DNA of 12,518 bases. Source: Thermoplasmata archaeon. GTDB lineage: Archaea; Thermoplasmatota; E2; DHVEG-1. The translations under genes and the position numbers were made by a program. The stretch spans positions 1-12,518 of the forward strand of contig DAOWHD010000069.1 of assembly GCA_030641605.1 (NCBI GenBank). Direction: 5' to 3'. Positions 5,465 through 12,518 of this stretch are shown one piece after another. Within the stretch, counting starts at the first letter, position 1, and each line of letters begins with the position of its first letter. The notes beneath the pieces are model-generated. The model was not told where the DNA came from and did not search any database. It saw only the letters and a list, made by a program, of their open reading frames with translations.

Positions 5465-7141
5465 ATGAGATCAATAATTAATGCGTTCTCAGAACACGGA
5501 ACATTCGTTCAACCGGATACATTAGAATATATTCTAGCCAAGGACGACCCAGAAGAATTCACATCTTTTTTAACTAGGGAACTAAAGGAATATCCCTTGG
5601 TTTTAACATTAGATCAAATTAAAAATATCGAACAAGCAACAAAAATTGAAAAAATCCCGCAGCTTTCCAAAGATTCAATAGAAAAAAAGAAAATACAAAG
5701 CAAGATGCTTTCAACATTATATGGTGGCGAATTGCAACCTGAAACATCCCCTGACGAAAACGAAATAGAATATAGTGAAACTGACGAAGATAATCAGGTA
5801 GGTATGTCAAACGAAGAAACAAATGAAGTGTCAAAACTGCAGTTGATAGAAATTAGAAAGGTAGGGGGACGGAAGCCGAAATCCAGAGAATACGACTCCG
5901 AAATTAGAATAATTAAGGATGTGACTGGCAACAGTACCTGTGAAGGAACCACAAAAGATTTTGCAAAATTATTTGTTAATAGATATGATGTTTTACGAAA
6001 ATTACTGAGAAAGCAGAGACGGGAAATGGCAAATGTCGTTCCTATAAATAGAATTAAAAAAAGCGGCGTTAAAGAAATACAAATCGTTGGAATAATTGAT
6101 GAGGTCAGGACTACCCAAAATGGTCATAGGTTAATAGAAATCGAGGATGAGACTGGCTCTTTTGCATCAATTGCCTTGAAGAACAACCGCGAAGCCTTTC
6201 AGATGGCAAATGAAATTGTTTTGGATGAAGTGGTAGGGATAAAAGGCCAACTTAGTAAAAATGGTGATTTACTGGTTATACAAAATATCATTTTCCCAGA
6301 TGTCAGCATTCAAAAAGAGAGACATAAATCGGATGTGCCTATTTGTGCTGCCTTTCTTTCTGATATTCATCTCGGTAGCAAAGAGTTTATGGAAAAACAG
6401 TGGCAGGCATTTCTGAGATGGATAAATGGAGAAATAGGGAACTCTAGGCAAAGAGATGTTGCTGGTAAAATAAAATATTTAGTTATACCTGGGGATGTAG
6501 TGGATGGGATAGGGATTTATCCGAATCAAGATAAAGAACTTTTAATAATGGATTTGTATAAACAATACGAGGCATTGGCTGATCAACTACGACTCATACC
6601 TGATCATATATCCATTGTAATGCAACCAGGTAATCACGATGCAGTGCGACCGGCAGAGCCACAACCCACATTTGAAAGAGAGATACAGGATCTGTTTTCC
6701 GGTAAAGATATTACATTTGTTGGAAATCCTTGTTATTTTTCTCTGCATGGTGTGGAGATATTATCCTATCATGGGCAAAGTCTACTTGATTTTGCAACAA
6801 ACATTCAACGCTTAAGGTACAACGAGCCTGTTGAAATAATGAAAGTAATGCTAAAGAAACATCATCTTGCACCAAGTTATGGAGGGTATACTCCGCTCGC
6901 TCCAGAACATTTGGATTATATGGTTATAGACAAGGTTCCTGATATATTTGTGACGGGGCATGTTCACTTAGCTATGATTGGAGAGTACAGAGGGGTAACT
7001 TTGATAAACGCTTCTAGTTGGCAGGACCAGACGTCTTATCAAAAGATGTTAAACTTCATTCCAGATCCAGCAAAACTACCTATTGCTGATCTTAGAACAG
7101 GAAATGTTACAATGATGGATTTTAGTAAGAAATCGTTTTGA
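5465..7141 (+). CDS. polB: DNA polymerase D small subunit DP1 (3'-5' exonuclease)
   Basis: A 558-residue DP1, the proofreading subunit of the archaeal replicative polymerase PolD. Residues 1 to about 60 form the N-terminal helical domain. About 70-185 is an acidic, poorly conserved linker. About 191-290 is the OB fold (VVPINRI, then IQIVGIIDEV). About 295-530 is the calcineurin-like/Mre11-type phosphoesterase. All metal-binding motifs are intact: D300-x-H302 (LSDIHLGS), G343-D344-VVD347-G, G389-N390-H391-D392, H436 in SYHGQS, and G498-H499-V-H501. The exonuclease should therefore be active. The ATG at 5465 follows GTGGGG, 8 bases upstream. polC starts downstream on the same strand, an arrangement known from Pyrococcus. 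The assignment is firm. Confidence 0.96.
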   Translation: MRSIINAFSEHGTFVQPDTLEYILAKDDPEEFTSFLTRELKEYPLVLTLDQIKNIEQATKIEKIPQLSKDSIEKKKIQSKMLSTLYGGELQPETSPDENEIEYSETDEDNQVGMSNEETNEVSKLQLIEIRKVGGRKPKSREYDSEIRIIKDVTGNSTCEGTTKDFAKLFVNRYDVLRKLLRKQRREMANVVPINRIKKSGVKEIQIVGIIDEVRTTQNGHRLIEIEDETGSFASIALKNNREAFQMANEIVLDEVVGIKGQLSKNGDLLVIQNIIFPDVSIQKERHKSDVPICAAFLSDIHLGSKEFMEKQWQAFLRWINGEIGNSRQRDVAGKIKYLVIPGDVVDGIGIYPNQDKELLIMDLYKQYEALADQLRLIPDHISIVMQPGNHDAVRPAEPQPTFEREIQDLFSGKDITFVGNPCYFSLHGVEILSYHGQSLLDFATNIQRLRYNEPVEIMKVMLKKHHLAPSYGGYTPLAPEHLDYMVIDKVPDIFVTGHVHLAMIGEYRGVTLINASSWQDQTSYQKMLNFIPDPAKLPIADLRTGNVTMMDFSKKSF

Positions 7142-7171
7142 TTTTGTTAATAGCGTGATATTGCAATACAA

Positions 7172-7181
7172 AACTTTAAAC
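7172..7181 (+). promoter_or_regulatory. Candidate internal TATA box upstream of polC
   Basis: AACTTTAAAC lies in the 96-base gap between polB and polC. It would start transcription near 7200, upstream of the ATGs at 7226 and 7238 but downstream of an in-frame ATG at 7187, which argues against that earliest start. Read-through from polB remains possible. Confidence 0.3.
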
Positions 7182-7237
7182 ATCGTTTGCCTATTATTAA
7201 ACTGTTCATTTTTAGAGACCTAACTATGGGTGGGGAT

Positions 7238-10200
7238 ATGTCCAAAAATATTGTTGCCAGCTCAAATATGCATGCATATTTCAGCAGGTTGCAGAAGGAT
7301 ACTGATACCTGCTATTCTATTGCAGATAAAGCACGAAAAAGAGGTCTTGATCCAGAACTAGAGGTTGAAATACCGCAGGCATTAGATATCGCTTCAAGAG
7401 TGGAGCAACTTGTAGGTCCAGAAGGCATAGCTTCAAAAATTCGAAAAACAACCGAAGAAATCGGGAACAGAGAACTAGTATCTTTAGAAATTGCCAGACA
7501 AATCGTTGGTGGAAAAACCTACAAATTTAACAAACCCGAAGATGCCTTAGATCAGGCTGTACGAACAGGACTTGCCATTCTCACAGAAGGTGTTTTGGTA
7601 GCTCCCCTTGAAGGAATAGCAGAAGTAAAACTCGGGTCAAACAAAGATGGGACAAACTATGTGGATCTTTATTTCTCAGGACCTATTAGAAGTGCTGGTG
7701 GAACGGGCCAGGCTATGAGTGTTCTTATTGCTGATGTTGTAAGAAGAGAGATGGGTATTGGAAAATATAAACCGACATCTGGGGAAATCGAGCGGTACAA
7801 AGAAGAAATCCCTCTTTACAAAAGAGCGCAACACTTACAGTATACTCCCTCAGTTGACGAAATACATAATATAACCAAAGCTTGTCCAGTTTGTATAAAC
7901 GGCGAGGGAACGGAAGATGTAGAAGTAACAGGATATAGAGATTTGCCAAGAGTCGGGACGAATCGTCTTAGAGGCGGTGCATGTCTTGTCATAGCTGAGG
8001 GTTTATGTCTTAAGGCACCTAAACTTTTAAAACACGTTAAAAAACTAAAACTTAAAGGGTGGGGCTTTCTCGATATGTTTGTCAATAAAAGCAACGGTGA
8101 AGATAAAGAAAACACTGAGGAAATTCCTGCAATCCTGCCATCTACTAAATACCTCGACGAGGTTATCGCAGGTAGACCTGTTTTTTCGTATCCTTCAAGA
8201 AAGGGCGGGTTCCGACTGCGCTATGGTAGGGCTCGAACAGCGGGTCTTGCTTCCACAGCTATTAGTCCAGCGTCAATGAACATACTTGATGGCTTTATTG
8301 CAGTTGGTACACAGCTTAAGACAGAGAGGCCTGGGAAAGGAACAATAGGTACGCCATGCAGTCAACTTGAAGGACCGATCATCTTGTTGCAAAATGGTGA
8401 TTTAGTTCAGGTCAATGATGCAAAATCTGTGAAAAAATACAATATAAAAAAAATAATCGATATTGGTGAAATTCTCGTCCCCTTTGGAGAATTCATTGAG
8501 AATAATGCATTGCTTCCCAATTCCCCGTATGTATATGAATGGTGGATTCAAGATCTGCAAAAATCCATCAACTGCTTACCAAAACACTATACTCCTTTTG
8601 GAATTGCCGAGTCAGACGAAAAGACCCAAAGAAAAATCAATGAAGATTTTGACAGGGAACTAAATCTTAGACAACCATCATTTTTGGATGCTGTTGAAAT
8701 ATCAACTAAATACAGCGTTCCACTACATCCATATTATAACCTCTTCTGGCACGATATAACTGCAGATGATGTGGTTCTCCTTGCAAAACATGTCAAAAAA
8801 TATGGGGAAATAGTCAGTGATACGTCTTTGGTTCTTCCATGGGATGACAAAATTAAAAATATTTTGATAGAACTATGTGCATTACATAAAAAAAGACAAG
8901 AAAAAATTATCTTGGATAGATATGCTTATCCTCTCGTGCGGTGTCTTGGTTTGGATATCAAGGATGGCAGTATTATTGAGACCGATAGGTTTGATTTACT
9001 TGAAACTGCAAAGGAAGGTGAAAGTACTGTTTCTTTTGTTTCAAGACTAACTGGTTTAAAGATCAGAGAGCGAGCTCCATTTCGAATTGGGGCACGCATG
9101 GGTCGACCAGAAAAAGCAGATGTCAGGAAAATGAAACCGCCGCCACATGTATTATTTCCATTAGGAACTTACGGAAGCAACCAACGTTTATTTAGTAAAG
9201 CCGCTCAGAAAGGCGAAATTGAGGTTGAAGCAGGAAAACGAAGGTGTTCAAAATGTGGTAAAGTTACTCACAGAATATCCTGTATTTGTGGTGGGCATAC
9301 TGAGCCAATAGAGGGAAGAATAGAAGTTCATAAAATCAATCTATCTGAAGAACTTAAACTTGCAAAAAACAACATAAAAATGAGGGATCTTCCTGAAACA
9401 ATCAAAGGCGTGCAAGGGACCATATCAAAACATAAAACTCCAGAGCCTTTAGAAAAAGGGCTATTGAGGGCAAAGCACAAGGTACCTGTGTTTAAAGACG
9501 GAACAACCCGTTTTGATATGACTGATGCCCCACTTACACATTTCAAACCAAAAGAAATCCATGTTTCTATACAAATGTTAAAAAAACTGGGATATACAGA
9601 AGACTATCGTGGAAATCCGCTGGAGCAAGATAACCAGATATGTGAGTTGAAGGTGCAGGATGTTGTCATTTCAAAAGCCTGCGCAGAATATTTTGTCAAT
9701 GTATCAAGATTTATAGATGATCTTCTAGTTAAGTTCTATAAACTGAACCGTTTTTTCAAAATTAGACGGTTGGAAGATTTAACAGGACATCTTGCTGTCG
9801 GGTTGGCACCTCATACTTCTGCAGGATCGCTAGCTAGAATAATAGGTTTTACTGACGCTCAGGTCTGTTTTGCTCATCCTTTCTATCATGCAGCGAAAAG
9901 GAGAAACTGTCTTTCACCAGATACGAACATTCCAATCTTAAACTCTGAAAAACCTCTCCTCACAAATATGCAGGAGCTATATAACAATACCATTTCTAAT
10001 GAGGTGGTTGTTGATGATTTTGGCACGAAACAAAAAAATGTTGATGGTATTAGTACGTTCACTCTAAATCACAATAATAGAAAATCTGAGATTAGAAAAA
10101 TTAAATCGATTATTAAGGTAAAAGCACCAAAGCATTTAATAGAGGTTAAACTGAAGTCTGGGAGGAATTTTATTTCGTCACCTCATCATAAAGTTTTAGT

Positions 10201-12121
10201 ATGGTCCAATGGGAAGGTTGTAACCAAAAAAGCGTTGGAATTATGTAAAGATGACAATTTTTTTGCTTCTCATAAAATAGATTTCCCTGACAAAGATGTA
10301 AAAGAGATAGATTTACTTTTGGAATTTTTGCATATAAGTGACAAATGTGAGGACATTGTTGTTAGAGGTGCCGTGAAAGTAGTTAAGGGATGTGTAAAAA
10401 AGTTCGGTGGGTTGAAGTATGCTGCACAGAGACTAGAAATCAACAAAAAAACATTTTCAAATTACATATATAGGAATAGCATTCCTGTTTCCATTCTTTT
10501 GAAATTACTTGGGTTATGTGGTAAAGGTCTAGATGCCATACCTGTAGACTGCATGCTTGGGGTTAAAAGAGATCATACTTCAATACCCAGAATAATCAAA
10601 GTGAACAAGTCATTTATGCGTCTGCTTGGGTATTATATTTCGGAAGGGCATTCAAGATACACGAAAAAAAATTGTTACCAGGTAGGTTTTGCTTCTTCTG
10701 AGACTGAGATGCGTAATGACATAATCCAATGTATCAAGGATATTTTTGGCGTTCATGTTTATGAAAGTAAATATGGCATGTTTATTTCTAGTAGACTGAT
10801 ACACGATTTCTTTGTCCATATTTTAGATATTGGAGCAAACGCGAAGAATAAGAGAATCCCATCAAACTTTCTTGCATTGCCCAAATACAAGATGAGAGAA
10901 TTATTGAGTGCATATTTTTCGGGTGATGGGTCTGTTGAAAAAGATAGACTACATGTAACTTGCTCTTCTGTTAATCGTAATCTGTTAGAAGATATCGGTT
11001 TGCAGTTACTTAGATTTGGTATATTTTATAGATTGAGAAATGAAAAAAGAAAGGCAGGCGGTATTGTAAAGAGATTCTATGATATGAAGGGGGAATCTCC
11101 TGTTTTTGAGCAGTTTTATATTTCTATCCGCTCTTCATATGCAAGAAGGTTTTGTGAAAAAATAGGATTCTCTCTAAAAAGAAAGCAATGTTCACTCGAA
11201 TCTGCTGTCTCAAAGGAAAGAAAACCAAGATTGACTACATTTGGAGATTTTATTCTAGATGGCATAAAAGAAATTACTCCTGTCAAATCAAGTTCTGAAT
11301 TTCTTTACGATGTCGAGGTTGAAGATCTGCATAATTTTCCAATAAACAATTTTATAGTATCAAATAATTGTGATGGGGATGAAGACGGATTGATGCTCCT
11401 CATGGATGCACTTTTGAATTTCTCCCATGCATATATACCTGACAAACGAGGGGGAAGAATGGACTTACCTCTTATTCTTACTACTCGTCTTGATCCATCT
11501 GAGGTCGATAAAGAAGCTCATAATGTTGATACATTAGCAAGATACCCCATAGATTTTTATGAAGCAACTCTGCGACACGAACATCCTAAGGAATTGGAGG
11601 ATGTAATGGATCTGGTATCTTCAAGGATAGGCACCGAATTACAATATGAAAAGTTTGGTTTCACGCACGATACAGATGATATTTCCGAAGGTCCAACAAT
11701 GTCTTCATATAAAACATTGAAAACTATGATGGACAAGATGAATTCACAACTTGACCTTGCTGCAAAAATACGTGCAGTAGATGAAGCAGATGTTGCCTAT
11801 AAGGTTATAGAGAGGCATTTTTTACCAGATATATTAGGTAATCTTAGAGCATTTAGCAAACAGTCGGTTCGCTGTCCAGTATGTAATATCACATACAGGA
11901 GAATTCCCATAAGTGGCAAGTGCAGGAAGTGCAATGGAAAACTTATTCTTACAGTTCATGAAAAATCCGTTAAGAAATACTTAGAAATTTCAAAGAAAGT
12001 TGCTGAAAAATATCACATTCCTCCTTATGCACGTCAACGGATAAAACTTGTAGAAAAATCTATAGACTCCTTATTTATGAGTGATAAGATAAAGAAAACA
12101 AAAATAACTGATTTCTTCTAA
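7238..12121 (+). CDS. polC: DNA polymerase D large subunit DP2 (catalytic), intein-containing precursor
   Basis: A 1627-residue precursor, 1140 residues after removal of the 487-residue intein, a normal DP2 size. DP2 is the catalytic subunit of PolD and pairs with DP1 encoded just upstream. Family landmarks run in order: EIPQALDIASRVEQLVGPEG, ALAILTEGVLVAPLEGIAEV, YFSGPIRSAGGTGQAMSVL, TNRLRGGACLVIAEG and MGRPEKADVRKMKPPPHVLF. A zinc site has C670, C673, C682 and C684. The catalytic centre is RRN-CDGDEDG, with D1379 and D1381 after the intein. A C-terminal zinc site has C1546, C1549, C1562 and C1565. The last residues KTKITDFF look like a PCNA-binding PIP box. I chose 7238 because GGTGGGGAT directly precedes it and family N termini start here; 7226 is an alternative. 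Splicing is required for activity because the intein splits the active-site segment. Confidence 0.96.
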   Translation: MSKNIVASSNMHAYFSRLQKDTDTCYSIADKARKRGLDPELEVEIPQALDIASRVEQLVGPEGIASKIRKTTEEIGNRELVSLEIARQIVGGKTYKFNKPEDALDQAVRTGLAILTEGVLVAPLEGIAEVKLGSNKDGTNYVDLYFSGPIRSAGGTGQAMSVLIADVVRREMGIGKYKPTSGEIERYKEEIPLYKRAQHLQYTPSVDEIHNITKACPVCINGEGTEDVEVTGYRDLPRVGTNRLRGGACLVIAEGLCLKAPKLLKHVKKLKLKGWGFLDMFVNKSNGEDKENTEEIPAILPSTKYLDEVIAGRPVFSYPSRKGGFRLRYGRARTAGLASTAISPASMNILDGFIAVGTQLKTERPGKGTIGTPCSQLEGPIILLQNGDLVQVNDAKSVKKYNIKKIIDIGEILVPFGEFIENNALLPNSPYVYEWWIQDLQKSINCLPKHYTPFGIAESDEKTQRKINEDFDRELNLRQPSFLDAVEISTKYSVPLHPYYNLFWHDITADDVVLLAKHVKKYGEIVSDTSLVLPWDDKIKNILIELCALHKKRQEKIILDRYAYPLVRCLGLDIKDGSIIETDRFDLLETAKEGESTVSFVSRLTGLKIRERAPFRIGARMGRPEKADVRKMKPPPHVLFPLGTYGSNQRLFSKAAQKGEIEVEAGKRRCSKCGKVTHRISCICGGHTEPIEGRIEVHKINLSEELKLAKNNIKMRDLPETIKGVQGTISKHKTPEPLEKGLLRAKHKVPVFKDGTTRFDMTDAPLTHFKPKEIHVSIQMLKKLGYTEDYRGNPLEQDNQICELKVQDVVISKACAEYFVNVSRFIDDLLVKFYKLNRFFKIRRLEDLTGHLAVGLAPHTSAGSLARIIGFTDAQVCFAHPFYHAAKRRNCLSPDTNIPILNSEKPLLTNMQELYNNTISNEVVVDDFGTKQKNVDGISTFTLNHNNRKSEIRKIKSIIKVKAPKHLIEVKLKSGRNFISSPHHKVLVWSNGKVVTKKALELCKDDNFFASHKIDFPDKDVKEIDLLLEFLHISDKCEDIVVRGAVKVVKGCVKKFGGLKYAAQRLEINKKTFSNYIYRNSIPVSILLKLLGLCGKGLDAIPVDCMLGVKRDHTSIPRIIKVNKSFMRLLGYYISEGHSRYTKKNCYQVGFASSETEMRNDIIQCIKDIFGVHVYESKYGMFISSRLIHDFFVHILDIGANAKNKRIPSNFLALPKYKMRELLSAYFSGDGSVEKDRLHVTCSSVNRNLLEDIGLQLLRFGIFYRLRNEKRKAGGIVKRFYDMKGESPVFEQFYISIRSSYARRFCEKIGFSLKRKQCSLESAVSKERKPRLTTFGDFILDGIKEITPVKSSSEFLYDVEVEDLHNFPINNFIVSNNCDGDEDGLMLLMDALLNFSHAYIPDKRGGRMDLPLILTTRLDPSEVDKEAHNVDTLARYPIDFYEATLRHEHPKELEDVMDLVSSRIGTELQYEKFGFTHDTDDISEGPTMSSYKTLKTMMDKMNSQLDLAAKIRAVDEADVAYKVIERHFLPDILGNLRAFSKQSVRCPVCNITYRRIPISGKCRKCNGKLILTVHEKSVKKYLEISKKVAEKYHIPPYARQRIKLVEKSIDSLFMSDKIKKTKITDFF
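7264..7281 (+). repeat. 18-bp perfect palindrome near the polC start
   Basis: AAATATGCATGCATATTT equals its own reverse complement over all 18 bases. It begins 26 bases after the polC ATG and covers conserved codons (S-N-M-H-A-Y-F). In mRNA it could form a 7-bp stem with a four-base loop. The core ATGCATGCAT recurs at 12154-12163, just past the polC stop. Confidence 0.7.
9908..11368 (+). mobile_element. PolC (DP2) intein with LAGLIDADG homing endonuclease
   Basis: This is a 487-residue intein inserted between N and C of RRN-CDGDED, the known pol-II-a site shared with Pyrococcus and Halobacterium inteins. Splicing blocks, in intein numbering: block A CLSPDTNIPI (1-10), with Cys1 and D5-T6; block B GRNFISSPHHKVLV (85-98); block F LYDVEVEDLHNFPIN (466-480); and block G NFIVSNN ending in Asn487, before the +1 Cys of DP2. 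The endonuclease has motif C LLGYYISEG (239-247), block D KRIP (315-318) and motif E LLSAYFSGDGSV (332-343), with acidic residues intact. A helix-turn-helix-like DNA-recognition stretch lies at about 160-200. The penultimate residue is Asn, not the usual His, and block B has Ser where Thr is common. Base composition resembles the host gene, suggesting long residence. Splicing is expected but may be slow. Confidence 0.95.
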
Positions 12122-12137
12122 TCAATTTGAAGCATAA

Positions 12138-12149
12138 CTTTGATATATC
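12138..12149 (+). promoter_or_regulatory. Candidate TATA box of the downstream small membrane gene
   Basis: ACTTTGATATAT-type sequence here (core GATATAT, 12142-12148) would start transcription near 12168, leaving a short leader that contains AGAGGAG (12173-12179) 8 bases before the ATG at 12188. Confidence 0.35.
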
Positions 12150-12187
12150 CATTATGCATGCATTGTTTGTTAAGAGGAGTTGCTGTC

Positions 12188-12469
12188 ATGATAGATGATA
12201 ATAAATTTAGGCAAATAAGCAGGAAGACCTGGTACAGGTGGTCGTTTTATATTAACATCGTGTTGTTTTTCATTGTTGCAATATCAGTTTTATTCCTTAT
12301 CCTTGATGCATATGCGGCTGGAAAAATTGCGTTATCTGGTGGAGGTGACACTCTTTCACAGGCATGGTTATGTATAGCTCGTGATATAGGCTTTTTAGCT
12401 GTTGCTTTAGCGTTAGTATTCTTTCAATTCTTTAGAAATCTGTTAACAATTATGCGAAGATCATTGTAA
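12188..12469 (+). CDS. Small two-helix membrane protein of unknown function
   Basis: A 93-residue protein I do not recognise. It begins with a short charged cytoplasmic-like segment (MIDDNKFRQISRKTWYRW). Two hydrophobic helices follow, at about residues 20-42 (FYINIVLFFIVAISVLFLIL) and 62-85 (around DIGFLAVALALVFFQFF). They are joined by a Gly/Ser-rich loop (ALSGGGDTLSQAW), and the protein ends with basic residues (TIMRRSL). The frame is open to an ATG at 12140, but AGAGGAG 8 bases before 12188 fixes the start there. It is on the polC strand, 66 bases after the polC stop, with its own TATA-like element, so it may be independently expressed. Nothing ties it to replication. It could be an assembly or accessory membrane subunit, but this is unsupported. 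Confidence 0.72.
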   Translation: MIDDNKFRQISRKTWYRWSFYINIVLFFIVAISVLFLILDAYAAGKIALSGGGDTLSQAWLCIARDIGFLAVALALVFFQFFRNLLTIMRRSL

Positions 12470-12518
12470 AACAAACGATGGCGATAGGTGTAGAATAGAC
12501 TGGGGAGGTAGACGTTCC
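12470..12518 (+). other. Window end: possible ribosome site of a next gene
   Basis: The last 49 bases hold no gene. GGGGAGG at 12502-12508 is a good Shine-Dalgarno match, and about 10 bases follow before the edge, so a further plus-strand gene may start just outside. Confidence 0.25.

Noticed and set aside
1..12518. CRISPR arrays, tRNA or rRNA genes, insertion sequences
   Set aside because: I saw no regularly spaced repeats, cloverleaf-type sequence or transposase-like protein on either strand.

Overview
The window is archaeal, most likely from a moderately AT-rich euryarchaeote. It encodes both subunits of the archaea-specific D-family DNA polymerase, which Crenarchaeota lack, together with the archaeal riboflavin-pathway reductase, an archaeal DUF424 protein and an Mnh/Mrp (Mbh-type) membrane module. 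Promoter-like TATA elements of archaeal type precede several genes. A Thermoplasmatota-like lineage would fit, but the sequence does not prove it.

Layout. Positions 1-1268 (minus strand) hold the start of an ion-translocating membrane complex operon in the order mnhE, mnhF, mnhG, then a DUF4040/MbhD-like gene cut by the left edge. The genes overlap by ATGA or abut, which points to translational coupling. A 178-base divergent intergenic region leads into a plus-strand pair: thyX (flavin-dependent thymidylate synthase, carrying a large in-frame homing-endonuclease insertion) and arfC (riboflavin/F420 precursor reductase). Next come a minus-strand coiled-coil protein, a small minus-strand reading frame with a C-terminal membrane-anchor-like tail that a one-base shift interrupts, a plus-strand Mut7-C PIN-like nuclease with a zinc ribbon, and a minus-strand DUF424 protein. 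Divergent from DUF424 are polB (DP1, the exonuclease subunit of PolD) and polC (DP2, the catalytic subunit, containing a 487-residue intein). A small two-helix membrane protein follows and the window ends just after it.

How the parts relate. ThyX makes dTMP and needs FAD. The neighbouring ArfC acts early in the pathway to riboflavin and to F420, so the pair is a plausible nucleotide/flavin unit. DP1 and DP2 form the replicative polymerase PolD.

The most unusual point is that two selfish genetic elements sit in DNA-synthesis genes. The polC element is a classical intein with all splicing blocks, one residue before the catalytic DGDED motif. The thyX element is a two-motif LAGLIDADG endonuclease with an N-terminal helix-turn-helix. 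It is read continuously with both halves of ThyX, yet I can find no intein splicing blocks in it. It is much richer in AT than the flanks and is bounded by an imperfect in-frame direct repeat. How functional ThyX is produced from this gene is an open question and the best lead in the window.
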